A stretch of 64,000 bases of DNA from Bolinopsis microptera (taxonomy: Eukaryota > Ctenophora > Tentaculata > Lobata > Bolinopsidae): the NCBI RefSeq assembly GCF_026151205.1, contig NC_087077.1, positions 1,178,001-1,242,000 on the forward strand. The letters are read 5' to 3'. Positions 10,346 through 21,499 of the stretch are shown in pieces. Numbering within the stretch: the stretch's first letter is position 1; each line of letters opens with the position of its first letter. The translations under genes were made by a program, and so were the position numbers. The notes under the pieces are model-generated. The model searched no databases and had not been told where the DNA came from. It saw nothing but the letters and a program-made list of their open reading frames with translations.

Positions 10346-11155
10346 TGCACATTGTGAACGGTACCGTTCACAGTACCGTTCACAGTACTGTTTACAGTAC
10401 CGTTTACAGTACCGTTCACAGTACCGTTCACAGTACCGTTCACAGTACCATTCACAGTACTGGTCACAGTACCGTTCACAGTACCGTTCACAGAACCGTT
10501 CACAGTACCGTTCACAGAACCGTTCACAGTACCGTTCACAGTACCGTTCACAGTACCGTTCACAGTACCGTTCACAGTACCGTTCACAGTACCGTTCACA
10601 GTACCGTTCACAGTACCGTTCACAGTACCGGTCACAGTAGCGTTCACAGTAGCGTTCACAGTACCGTTCACAGTACCGTTCACTGTACTGTTTACAGTAC
10701 CGTTTACAGTACCGTTCACAGTACCGTTCACAGTACCGTTCACAGTACCATTCACAGTACTGGTCACAGTACCGTTCACAGTACCGTTCACAGAACCGTT
10801 CACAGTACCGTTCACAGAACCGTTCACAGTACCGTTCACAGTACCGTTCACAGTACCGTTCACAGTACCGTTCACAGTACCGTTCACAGTACCGTTCACA
10901 GTACCGTTCACAGTACCGTTCACAGTACCGGTCACAGTAGCGTTCACAGTAGCGTTCACAGTACCGTTCACAGTACCGTTCACAGTACCGGTCACAGTAC
11001 CGTTCACAGTACCGTTCACAGTACCGTTCACAGTACCGTTCACAGTACCGGTCACAGTACCGTTCACAGTACCGGTCACAGTACCGTTCACAGTACCGTT
11101 CACAGTACCGGTCACAGTACCGTTCACAGTACCGGTCACAGTACCGGTCACACAG
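10346..11155. repeat. 12-bp minisatellite, ~67 units, with ~300-bp higher-order repeat
   Basis: The unit is ACCGTTCACAGT with substitutions (ACCGGTCAC, AGCGTTCAC, ACCATTCAC). Because 12 is divisible by 3, all three frames of one strand stay open, giving repeats such as TVHS on plus and TVNG or CERY on minus; these are compositional and not evidence of protein. A variant series (TACTGTTTAC, ACCGTTTAC, later ACCATTCAC and ACTGGTCAC) appears at about 10386 and again at about 10686, so a ~300-bp block of 25 units was itself duplicated. It lies just downstream of the stop codon of coiled-coil gene copy 2 and may fall in its 3' UTR. Confidence 0.95.
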
Positions 11156-11252
11156 TACAGAGCTCCGGGAGAAGTAGAGGAAATTAAAATATAAAATAAA
11201 AAGCTCCTTCTTTGTTTTATTTGGGCGAGGGCACTCCACGTAGAAAATCTGC

Positions 11253-14130
11253 TCAATGTGCGCCACTTTTCTTCGCGTAGTAGGCTGCAAGAAATTTTGG
11301 TCCTTGGGTCAGCATAGGTAACTCCCAATTTGATCTACTTATTTTCATACTGGATAATGACTGGAATGGTAGATGGTTGAGGTTGTGCTTCTCCAGTCTT
11401 GAAGAATTGTCACTCCTGTCCTTTTTAGTTTTGCTGTTGGCAGCCTGTTTGCAGCTGATCGACCTGTGAGAGTACCGAAATTAGTAATTCAAATTGTTAT
11501 TAGTATTACCTTAATTTCAAAATTGTATCACAATAAAATCCAACGGTACATTTTTCAATTAAGTGGCTGGCCCGATGGAAATCAGGATTCATTATCGTTT
11601 CACAATTTCTGACTCCAATTCCCATTTGCATTCCTACCTGGAGGATGTACTGCCGGTCGTACAAGTTGAAGCATCCTGGAATTCAGCTTGGACTTGGAGG
11701 GCACATTCCACATCTTTTACCTCCTTGTTCATAGATGTCGCTTTCGTCTCAAAATCCTGTAATAAGTTGAATCATTTAAGTTATTGTTAGTGTAAATTAA
11801 CGTAAAAATCATAACTACCTTTACTTACCGGACATTATTTGAACGGACATTAAAATGAGATCCTTCAGCGTCCAATTAATATCCGTTCAAAATAAGTCCG
11901 AGGAAGGTAAAAGTTAAGCATTTAAAATAAAAATTGTCTGTTTCGAAGCCATTATACCTTAGTTGTAGTGAACGTACGGAACGTTCACTAAAAACAGTTT
12001 GTGAACGCGTTCGCTAAAAGATTTTAACGTTCGGAACATAAGGAACGTTAATTGCTATTATGAAATTAAAATGCCGGACATAGCCCAATTATCCGGCAAA
12101 GATGCTGACAGATGAACGAGATTCTCTAAGACGGCAGGTGGACGTTTTCCAGAAACGGCTGATCACTGAGCAATTCCCATGTACCCTAACAACTGATGGT
12201 TGGAAGGATCTATCCTCTCACCCTCTCGTTAACTTCATCCTCGTGCAAAGGCAGGACATTATTTTTCATGACGCAGTTAATGCTACAGGGGTTGAGAAAA
12301 CTGCGAATGGTCAGTAAGAGATTGTAAAAGCCAAAATTGAAGAAATTGGCGCCGACAGGATTTGCCACGTTGTAACAGACAATCCAAATGTCAATAAATC
12401 TCTACGACGCTTAATCGAAGCTGATTATGAACACATCATAGGATCATGCGGTGTAACCCACCAGTTCGATCTACTTGCCGAGGATGTCGGGAAGTTGAGC
12501 TGGACCAAGGAGACATTGTCGAATTGTAACAAAATAGTTACAAATGTGAAGAAACGTTTAGAACCCATTCTCATGTCAATTTGCTGAAACCAGGGGAAAC
12601 TCGGTTTGCCACCCAGTTAATTATGTTAGAGAGACTGAAGGGTTCCAAGGATACTTTGATTAAGACTTATATTGATCCAACCCTTACTGAGTCTGTTAGC
12701 AATAAAAGTAATGCATACAAGAATTTGTTTGAGTGCGCTAAAGATTTAGTGTTTGACCCCCATTTCTGGATAGAAGTCGACTATTTAATATGCTCAATTC
12801 TCGAGCCGATAATAGTCTTGCTTAAATTTTCAGACAATAGTCTTAAGATTCCTGTTGGTTTCATCGGTGTAATTTATTACAAATATTATCTGTTCACCTT
12901 AAAGTTAGCAAATTTTGCTTTCCGCAATAGAAACCATAAAAGTGATATGGTTAGTGTTGCCAACAAAAAGTGGCTCGAGCTCCATTCCCCCCTACATTCA
13001 GTAGGGTTTTGTGTTTACCCGGCTTATCAGGGATATGATCAGCACACGAATCAGGATTCAGGATGTCTGGAAGTTAAAAACTATCGGAAAAATTATCAAA
13101 ATATTGACTAACGTTCACTAACGTTCACAAACGTTCACTACAAAATGATTGGAACGTACGTTCAGTACGACTAAGTTCAGCGTTCACTACAACTAAGCAT
13201 TATACAGACCAACCGTCCAACCAATCATTCTTATCTTGCAGATACCGAGATGAAAGTTCAATAAACTTTTACATTATTTCAGCTCACCTTTTTGAGATTT
13301 TCGATTTCATCCTTGTAAGCTGCTAAATCTTCTTTAGCCCTCGTCACAGCTAGGTCTAACTCCCGCGCTAAAGCATCTGCTCTTTTAGTAGCGGCTGTCA
13401 AATCCTCTTGTCTATTCAGTCGTGACTGTAGGATTAGTGATCTTGATATTTCAAAGGATCGCTCCTCTTTAGCCAGCTGGCGTCTTAGACCGAAAATTGT
13501 GTCTTTCTGGCTCCACTTTTCCTGAGGAATAAATTAGTTATGGCAATGAAATTGTATTTGTACTAATCATTATATTTTCAGAAAAAATAAGGTTCGACAG
13601 CAGATTGATCAACCTTTATCCTATAATTGCTTATAAGTATAACACTATAACAAGTTGAGAAATATATTTAATATGGTGACATGACAGGTGACTGGTGGTT
13701 TGATATAAAAATAACTCTTTCACCTTTTCGAGGAGCTCTATTTTTTCTTTGAGCAGGTCATTCTCCGATGTCAAGATTTCAATTTCGTCTTTGAGAACAC
13801 CTTTTTCGTTCGTTTCAAACCAAATCTGGCATTTATAAGTGTCCTTTTCCTCGATCAGTTGCCCCAGTTGTTGAAGAGCTACTTCTCTTCTTTGCTCTGA
13901 GTAAGAATGTTGGTCAGCTCTCACTAAGTCACTATCTCACTATGAAATTCAAATGCTAAACAAAATACAAATGTATGCAGCATGACTAGTGACTGATAAA
14001 AGACCAACATTTTCAAGTCGAAAATTGTCAACACAGTTTGAATATAAGCACCTAAAGAGTTGAGCTGGGCTGGCCGTCTTGTTCGAGAACATCTTCGAAT
14101 AGCAGTTTGGATTGCTTTTTGGAATCCCAT
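11253..14130 (-). CDS. Coiled-coil protein gene, copy 2 (complete five-exon model, 284 aa)
   Basis: Exons on the minus strand: 14130-14052 (79 nt), 13935-13724 (212), 13521-13288 (234), 11756-11638 (119) and 11463-11253 (211, stop TGA). The total is 855 nt, exactly 285 codons, and every junction agrees in phase with GT donors and AG acceptors, which is strong support. The product starts MGFQKAIQTAIRR (basic, possibly a targeting or binding segment). It then has about 170 residues of charged heptad-like coiled coil over exons 2-4, a Ser/Thr-rich linker (CTTGSTSS), and a polar C-terminal exon ending LAAYYAKKSGAH. I see no known catalytic motif and do not recognise the family; a scaffold or filament-associated role is only a guess. 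Intron 3 contains a MITE (11814-11914) and a hAT relic (11958-13197). The start is the first ATG; an extra 5' exon is possible. Confidence 0.65.
11814..11914. mobile_element. Short inverted-repeat MITE
   Basis: The left end CTTACCGGACATTATTTGAA and the right end, read in reverse, CTTCCTCGGACTTATTTTGA are imperfect inverted repeats around a short centre (ATCCTTCAG). A related, longer and more diverged copy lies at 28360-28500, next to a DDE transposase fragment. No coding capacity. It sits in intron 3 of coiled-coil gene copy 2. Confidence 0.7.
11958..13197 (+). mobile_element. hAT-superfamily DNA transposon, degenerate, with 8-bp TSD
   Basis: The ends are inverted repeats (CTTAGTTGTAGTGAACG at the left; the right end reads CGTTCACTACAACTAAG). 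The flanks are the perfect 8-bp duplication CATTATAC at 11950-11957 and 13198-13205. The paralogous site in copy 1 (about 44-51) has CATTATAC once with no insertion, which proves the element boundaries and shows insertion after the duplication or precise absence in copy 1. An 8-bp TSD and the DUF659-like transposase remnant inside identify hAT. Confidence 0.95.
12102..13111 (+). pseudogene. hAT transposase remnant (DUF659-like)
   Basis: The frame starting at 12102 reads TLTTDGWKDLSSHPLVNF, then after a nonsense TAA at 12315 continues in the same frame through VTDNPNVNKSLRRLIEADY and SCGVTHQFDLLAEDVGKL. This succession (TDGW, V-TDN, GC-H) is typical of the DUF659 part of hAT transposases, where the catalytic aspartates lie. 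A stop and frame change near 12585 shift to the frame 12581-13111 (GETRFATQLIMLERL and following), which matches the helical insertion region. The N-terminal BED finger and the C-terminal dimerisation domain are missing. It is a non-functional internally deleted copy. Confidence 0.85.
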
Positions 14131-16039
14131 TGAAGATATTGTGTTTTCAAGATATAGGATTATAGTGGTTAGATAACTGTGTTTGATAGCAGACAATAAA
14201 GCAAGTTAACAAGTGTGGGAATAAATATGACCCGCGTGCATTACAGGGATTTCAGCACATTTGTCGCGCGCGATTTTGTTCGCCATGACAACGCAACCAA
14301 CACGTGCTAACGCGTATAAAACAAATCAGATATTATAATGGTATTAAAGATGGTAATAGTATAGTATAATAGTAAAGTACTATGTTTACAGTCTGTACTA
14401 AATCCTAGGAAGTTTCCTGAACTTTTAACAGGTAACCCTCCCCATTTTATAACCCTCGATCAAGTTTCCTATCAGTCGACCGAATCAATTAAGTTACAAC
14501 AAATACGTAATCAAATCATCTTTTGGTGAAATATTTACAAGCTTCAAAGAATTTTAAAAGTTGAATGGAAATGCTCAAACTTAATGCAGCAATGCTTACT
14601 TATCGCTTGTCCGTGTCGGAATACAAACTTACAAATACGTTTCTTCGAGTCTCTACCCTAACCCAGATCAACTCGTTTTCATCTCCGAAAACGGAAAATG
14701 AAGATCCCGTACGGGTGAAGAAATTCATAACCGCGGGCAGGGAGAGAAGTTTTTAAAGAAGATGCGGTTTCAACTTTTCAAGAGCCAATGATGGAATCAA
14801 CTTCAGCATAGGGTGTTTCGTGAAGGAGAAATGTGGAGAAAATGAAGTACAGCGGAAAAATGTGGATTGGTGGCAGAAATTGGGGGACCAAACTCCGTCT
14901 CAATATTCGACGGTCGAATGAATCAGAAAAAGAATTAAATGCATACAGACTCAAAGCAGTATCGCCTGCTTCTTATTATTTATTATTATTATTCATAAAC
15001 CAGAATTAAAAGAAGCTAATTAAAAGAAGCTTCAGTTTCTCCATTGGAGAAACTGAGAAAATAAAGAAACTTGCCGTTACACGAGCTCCAGCATGATGGC
15101 AGCCCCACGAACATCTGGATACAGTATTACACGGATAGTCAGCGCCCCAGTAGCAACTTCTTTTAGTTTCCACTACCAAGCCAACTGCGAAAAGGAAAAT
15201 AATGCTCCGAACGAACATCATGAAGTTGATTTGTTATTTATAAAATTATTCAAATCAGAAATAGAATGGTGCAGTGATATTTTAACAAGCTGTTTTATAA
15301 GTTTATAGCGAACTCTGGTTTTTCACCAAACTGAGCCACCCTTGCCCTCCACCTGTTTTTAACTATGTTTGGCTCCTGCGTTAGTCAACTTACCCATTAC
15401 CTCATTACCATAATCCCAGCATCCTCAATATATGGAGCTGTACTTAAAAACCTCATGTGATTTGTAATTAACACCCAACATTGCAAATAAAATTAAAGTC
15501 TGACTATTTCTGCAGTACCCTCACAGACACGTTTACAAGAGGGGACTGGGAAAGTAAACCTGTCTGCTTATGTTTCCAATCGCCAGACTCCACCTGGCCT
15601 CTTTTGGTATTGTATTAGTCTATTTAACCATCACCATAATGCCGGCATCCCGAAAATAGAGTTTCACAGACTCATGACTCATGAGAGTCTTATGTGGAAA
15701 ATTCGAACAGACTTTCTAAGTAATCAATTATGCACTTAAAAGTAATCTGATATTTTAAAAGTAATATAAATTATAATGTGATATTTTAAATGCTTTTTTA
15801 CGAATTGGCAAATTTGAAATTCGAGAGTTTAAAAATTCGAGTTTACAAATTCGTAGTAGTTATAGTTAGCAATGATCATTAATCCTGGCGCTACCATCCC
15901 GAGACAAATTTGTATAGCATAGCCTCATAGGAATAAATCTGAAAAATATCAAACGGTTTTTGTTGGCTCAATCTGCAAACATTTGTTAACAAAATTAATA
16001 ATTTTACGATAACTGCCATTTTGCAAAAGGTCAAATGAT

Positions 16040-18262
16040 GTGGGAAGTTTGTTTCGGGATTTTGACTTCCAGTACCCCAATTTGGTTTCATACCATCATC
16101 AATTAACTGACTTATTCGTTTGTGGCGTGGGCAAAAATTTCATCTAATCTGTCAAATGTGTGTTCAGAAATTTTCACATCTGAAAATGGGACAGAGTTTT
16201 GAAAATACAACTTTTCGTTTTCTTAAGATTTCTGCTGTGACATTCCTCCGACCCGAATCAAACTTCCAGCACCTCAATCATGTCATTTGGCATCTATAGT
16301 TGACTGACTAATTGGTTGCGGGTCAGAAATTCGGCCAAAACTGTAAAATTTCGGCCCTGGAAGTTTCAACTTTAAAAACTGAAAATGGGACAGAGTATGG
16401 GACAGTATCATTTTCCAATTTTTTTCGAGATTTTGACTTCCAGTACCCCAATTTGGTTTCATACCATCATCAATTAACTACCTAACTAATTGGTTTGTGG
16501 GCAAAAATTTCATCCAATCTGTCAAATGTGTGTCCAGAAATTTTCACATCTGAAAATGGGACAAAGTTTTGAAAATACAACTTTTCGTTTTCTTTAGATT
16601 TCTGCTGTGACATTCCTCCGACCCGAGTCAAACTTCCAGCACCTCAATCATGTCATTTGGCATCTATAGTTGACTGAATAATTGGTTGCGGGTCAGAATT
16701 TCGGCCAAAACTGTAAAATTTCGGCCCTGGAAGTTTCAACTTCAAAAACTGAAAATGGGACAGAGTATGGGACAGTATGATTTTCCAATTTTTTTCGAGC
16801 TTTTGACTTCCAGTTCCCCAATTTGGTTTCATACCATCATCAATTAACTGACTAATTGGTTTGCGGGCAAAAATTTCGTCTAATCTTTCAAATGTGTGTT
16901 CAGAAATTTTCACATCCGAAAATGAGACAGAGTTTTGAAAATACAACTTTTCGTTTTCTTAAGATTTCTGCTGTGAGCTTCCTCCGACGCGAGTCAAACT
17001 TCCAGCACCTCAATCATGTCATTTGGCATCTATAGTTGACTGACTAATTGGTTGTGGGTCAGAAATTCGGCCAAAACTGTAAAATTTCGGCCTAGGAAGT
17101 TTCAACTTTAAAAACTGAAAATGGGACAGAGTATGGGACAGTATGATTTTCCAATTTTTTTCGAGATTTTGACTTCCAGTACCCCAATTTGGTTTCATAC
17201 CATCATCAATTAACTAACTAATTGGATTGTGGGCAAAAATTTCATCCAATCTGTCAAATGTGTGTTCAGAAATTTTCACATCTGAAAATGGGACAAAGTT
17301 TTGAAAATACAACTTTTCGTTTTCTTAAGATTTCTGCTGTGACATTCCTCCGACCCGAGTCAAACTTCCAGCACCTCAATCATGTCATTTGGCATCTATA
17401 GTTGACTGACTAATTGGTTGCGGGTCAGAAATTCGGCCAAAACTGTAAAATTTCGGCCTAGGAAGTTTCAACTTTAAAAACTGAAAATGGGACAGAGTAT
17501 GGGACAGTATGATTTTCCAATTTTTTTCGAGATTTTGACTTCCAGTACCCCAATTTGGTTTCATACCATCATCAATTAACTAACTAATTGGATTGTGGGC
17601 AAAAATTTCATCCAATCTGTCAAATGTGTGTTCAGAAATTTTCACATCTGAAAATGGGACAAAGTTTTGAAAATACAACTTTTCGTTTTCTTAAGATTTC
17701 TGCTGTGACATTCCTCCGACCCGAGTCAAACTTCCAGCACCTCAATCATGTCATTTGGCATCTATAGTTGACTGACTAATTGGTTGCGGGTCAGAATTTC
17801 GGCCAAAACTGTAAAATTTCGGCCCTGGAAGTTTCAACTTCAAAAACTGAAAATGGGACAGAGTATGGGACAGTATGATTTTCCAATTTTTTTCGAGCTT
17901 TTGACTTCCAGTACCCCAATTTGGTTTCATACCATCATCAATTAACTGACTAATTGGTTTGCGGGCAAAAATTTCGTCTAATCTTTCAAATGTGTGTTCA
18001 GAAATTTTCACATCCGAAAATGGGACAGAGTTTTGAAAATACAACTTTTCGTTTTCTTAAGATTTCTGCTGTGAGCTTCCTCCGACGCGAGTCAAACTTC
18101 CAGCACCTCAATCATGTCATTTGGCATTTATAGTTGACTGACTAATTGGTTGCGGGTCAGAAATTCGGCCAAAACTGTAAAATTTCGGCCTAGGAAGTTT
18201 CAACTTTAAAAACTGAAAATGGGACAGAGTATGGGACAGAGTATGGGACAGAGTATGGGACA
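16040..18262. repeat. Higher-order satellite array (~6 units of 366 bp)
   Basis: The marker GATTTTGACTTCC (or GCTTTTGACTTCC) recurs at 16058, 16429, 16799, 17165, 17531 and 17897, spacings 371, 370, 366, 366 and 366 bp. Within each unit the sequence ACTAATTGG occurs twice, 192 and 174 bp apart, in the related contexts CATCATCAATTAACT and CTATAGTTGACTG; the block CTGAAAATGGGACA(G) also occurs twice per unit. The 366-bp unit is therefore a dimer of two diverged half-units. The 17165, 17531 and 17897 units are nearly identical, pointing to recent local homogenisation. The array ends in a run of GTATGGGACAGA repeats just before the palindromic element. A minus-strand ORF of 97 residues recurs. 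Confidence 0.93.
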
Positions 18263-18283
18263 GTCGTTTTCTTAAGATTTCTG

Positions 18284-19750
18284 GGTTCTTTTGCGATAGT
18301 CAAAACGCGACAACTAGCGCTGGATGGCGACAACTAGCGCTATCCAGCGCTAGTTGTCGCCATCCAGCGCTAGTTGTCGCTATCCAGCGCTGGATAACGC
18401 TGGCCAGCGCAAAATATATATGTTCGATAATTGTCGCTATCCAGCGCTAGTTGTCGCCATCCAGCGCTAGTTGTCGCCATCCATCGCTAGTTGTCGCTAT
18501 CCAGCGCTAGTTGTCGCTGGCTATGCGACACTGTCGCACGCGATAGTTTGCGATGGCCAGCGCAACTGGCCAGCGCAGAAAACAGTTCGATAACTAGCGC
18601 TGGATAGCGACAACTAGCGCTGGATAGCGACAACTAGCGCTGGCCAGCGCTAAGCGATAGCCAGCGCTGGCCATCGATATCCAGCGCAAAATTTTTGCGC
18701 TATTACCCGTCAGCTAGCGCTGGCCAGCGCTAACCAGCGCTAGCCAGCGCTAACCAGCGCTAACCAGCGCTAGCCAGCGCTAGCCAGCGCTAATCAGCGC
18801 TAACCAGCGCTAACCAGCGCTAGCCAGCGCTAGCTGACGAGTAATATCGCAAATATTTGATTTTTATATTTTGCGCTGGCAACGCTGGCCAGCGCTAGCT
18901 GACGAGTAATACTAATAGTAATATTGCAACTATATTGCGCTGGCCAGCGCTGGCTGACGAGTAATACTAATATCGAGCGTGCTAAATCACTCTACAGTTG
19001 ATCTTCGAGATTGTTCTAAAAGGGCCCCCGATGGTTGTAACCAACTTCAATCGATGTATTTATATAATTAATAATTTCTCGTTAGGGTTAGGGTTTCAGC
19101 ATATGTTTTTGTTAAGGATTGGGTTAGGGTTAGGGTTGGGATCAGATTAGCGGGTTAGGGTTTCGAAAAGTCGTTCAGAACCAGCTAGAGTCAGAGAATG
19201 GGTTACAAAAGTCACGTGACAGTCGAGTGTAAAGTAATCATCATCCGAGTAATATCGCAAGTATATGATTTTGATACATTGCGCTGGCTAGCGCTGGTTA
19301 GCGCTGGCTAGCGCTGGTTAGCGCTGGCCAGCGCTAGCTGACGGGTAATAGCGCAAAAATTTTGCGCTGGATATCGATGGCCAGCGCTGGCCAGCGCTAG
19401 TTGTCGCTATCCAGCGCTAGTTGTCGCTATCCAGCGCTAGTTATCGAACTGTTTTCTGCGATGGCCAGTTGCGCTGGCCATCGCAAACTATCGCGTGCGA
19501 CAGTGTCGCATAGCCAGCGACAACTAGCGCTGGATAGCGACAACTAGCGCTGGATGGCGACAACTAGCGCTGGATGGCGACAACTAGCGCTGGATAGCGA
19601 CAATTATCGAACATATATATTTTGCGCTGGCCAGCGTTATCCAGCGCTGGATAGCGACAACTAGCGCTGGATGGCGACAACTAGCGCTGGATAGCGCTAG
19701 TTGTCGCCATTCAGCGCTAATTGTCGCGTTTTGACTATCGCAAAAGAACC
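18284..19750. mobile_element. Giant palindromic DNA element of AGCGCT repeats, with 8-bp TSD
   Basis: Perfect terminal inverted repeats begin GGTTCTTTTGCGATAGTCAA, and the arms stay nearly complementary for about 500-700 bp each. They consist of dozens of short modules CCAGCGCTAGTTGTCGC, CCAGCGCTAACCAGCGC and variants, themselves rich in the palindrome AGCGCT. The flanks carry GATTTCTG at 18276-18283 and 19751-19758; uninterrupted satellite units have it once (AAGATTTCTGCTGTGA), so this is an 8-bp target duplication. The centre (about 18980-19240) is non-palindromic and contains TTAGGG-like tracts (about 19083-19160). No ORF. An 8-bp TSD fits hAT, P or Merlin-type transposition; which one drives it cannot be told. 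Confidence 0.9.
19083..19162 (+). repeat. Telomere-like TTAGGG tracts
   Basis: GTTAGGGTTAGGGTTTCAG at about 19083, GGGTTAGGGTTAGGGTTGGG at about 19123, and GGGTTAGGGTTTCG at about 19150. Short, imperfect and internal to the palindromic element, so probably an interstitial or element-borne motif and not a chromosome end. Confidence 0.7.
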
Positions 19751-19758
19751 GATTTCTG

Positions 19759-20440
19759 CTGTGACATTCCTCCGACCCGAGTCAAACTTCCAGCACCTCA
19801 ATCATGTCATTTTGCATCTATAGTTGACTGAATAATTGGTTGCGGGTCATAAATTCGGCCAAAACTGTAAAATTTCGGCCCTGGAAGTTTCGACTTCAAA
19901 AACTGAAATTGGGACAGAGTATTGGAGCCTGCCTATGAATCTGAAAAGATTGTAATACATCCAGGTGCCTTTATAACGTTTATTATTTTATTGATTGTTG
20001 CAAATTAAGCTGCTGAGTGCTGTGTTAACTGTTGCCGATCGGGAGAGACTCGAGGATCGAGGGACAATAGTTTTACAATATGTTCTGGAATTGCCGTTCA
20101 CACACTACACAGTACACATTCTCGACAATTACTACACACTGCACATTCTTAAATAATATCAAGTGTCTAAACGCACTTCATGCCATGAGATGATCAAAAT
20201 CGGGAGCTTTGCCTTCAGAGGTAGTAGGTACGTATCGAGGATGACTCGAACCGAAAATTGTATAAGTCAACATTTTCTCAAAGTTTTTCTAGAAACTAAT
20301 AAAATATAAGTACTTTTGGTTCTTAAATTTGTTGTTAGTATATTCATATACCGAGTATCTAGTTTTTGGGTTATATCGCAAGGCCAGCCGCTTTGATATC
20401 GGCAATCTTTATTTTAATTTTGATTGATGATATAATTATA
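19759..20440. repeat. Satellite remainder and dispersed repeat tail of copy 2
   Basis: 19759-19925 resumes the satellite unit exactly where the palindromic element interrupted it. 19926-20440 equals 3800-4330 of copy 1 (the GTAATACATCCAGGTGCC block onward). No gene is seen. Confidence 0.85.
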
Positions 20441-20639
20441 AGGGGGATAAAACAAATTATTTCATTTCATTTCAACTACTTTTGTTCATGATTCATGCTA
20501 CCCTGATCATTATAAGCCTAAAAATATTTGTTCGATTTTCGAAGTCCGTACCTACATTCGGAAGGCTGTTATGTGGACGTGATTGGTTCCATAAACTTAT
20601 ACTTATAGAGAACGTGATATTTGACCCGCAGATTTATAG

Positions 20640-20835
20640 GAAAATATGTGAATATAGTCACCAGATTTTAAAGAAAATGCGCGATTTGTCGCGGAGAACT
20701 TAAAAAATCGCGAGTTGTCGTAAGGATCTGAGAAAATCACGATTTGTCGCGGCAAAAGTGAAAATCGCGATTTGTCGCGGAGAATGGGAAAAATCGCGTT
20801 TCTGCACGTGCCGCGATTTCCTTTTGTCCTTGATG
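20640..20835. repeat. CGCGATTTGTCGCGG short tandem repeats
   Basis: About five imperfect units of a ~35-bp repeat centred on CGCGATTTGTCGCGG. Its right end, GCCGCGATTTCCTTTTGTCC, equals the right end of the small hAT-like MITE at 22370-22518, so this is probably a decayed, internally amplified relative that has lost its left end. Related sequence is also at 24628-24680. Confidence 0.7.
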
Positions 20836-20924
20836 GGACAGTATGATTTTCCAATTTTTTTCGAGATTTTGACTTCCAGTACCCCAATTTGGTTTCATAC
20901 CATCATCAATTAACTGACTACCTT

Positions 20925-21030
20925 AAAAGACATATTTATGTGGATCATAATTCTGGGGATCGGAATTAGGGGGGAACGAAAATATGGGGATTTTTTCCGA
21001 AATCCCCAAATTTCGTACCCCAAATTAAAT
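20925..21030. mobile_element. End of a TA-type MITE family (see 62434-62632)
   Basis: TACCTTAAAAGACATATTTA, then TGTGGATCATAATTC, then AACGAAAATATGGGGATTTT. This is the same series, in inverse orientation, as the right half of the element at 62434-62632. Only one end is clear here. 21440-21500 holds another small piece (GCACGAAAATATGGGGATTT). 21030-21440 shows no gene. Confidence 0.6.
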
Positions 21031-21499
21031 TGTCGCATTTTCACGCTAAATTATTTCAGAGAAATCAAAATTTTCGGAGCAGGATCCATTTGTTTAACAA
21101 CAATGTTTAGCTGTTCAAGTTATTCCATAAGGGTGAAACTTGCATGTCTTCCTTATTCTATTTTGTACTTAATATTTTTCTAGTGTGAAACTAGTCGTTG
21201 TTATAGAAGTCTATATAAAATTATATGTGAGATAATTTTGAATCTGACGCACGTTTTTCACGTAACACTGAAAAACCAGTATTTTCTATTCAGTAATTTT
21301 TATACTAAGTAACTTTCTATTTACCTGAGAAATGCGTATCCTTGTCTCACAAAACACGTAAAACAACTTATTTGACAAATTCACCTCAAATAGGCCCTAT
21401 TTATTACATAAAAATTAATGTGTGGGATTTTGAAATGGCGGCCACAATTTTGGTAGCACGAAAATATGGGGATTTTTTTCCAAAAATCCTCAAATTTCG

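Larger units (their letters stand above)
11911..20440 (+). repeat. Duplicated block, copy 2 (expanded)
   Basis: Corresponds to 1-4330 but is longer because of the 1240-bp hAT insertion, an extra ~190 bp at about 14850-15040, a longer satellite array (16040-18262) and the 1467-bp palindromic element (18284-19750). The order of homologous landmarks is the same as in copy 1. 14131-16040 between the gene and the satellite shows no supported gene; a 63-residue frame at 14565 and others are not conserved in length between copies (the copy 1 counterpart is interrupted). Confidence 0.9.

Noticed and set aside
10312-11328. Long ORFs of 311-338 residues on both strands (TVHS, TVNG and CERY repeats)
   Set aside because: They are frames through a 12-bp tandem repeat; a period divisible by three without stops opens several frames automatically.
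19083-19162. Chromosome end
   Set aside because: The TTAGGG tracts are short, degenerate and internal to a transposed element.
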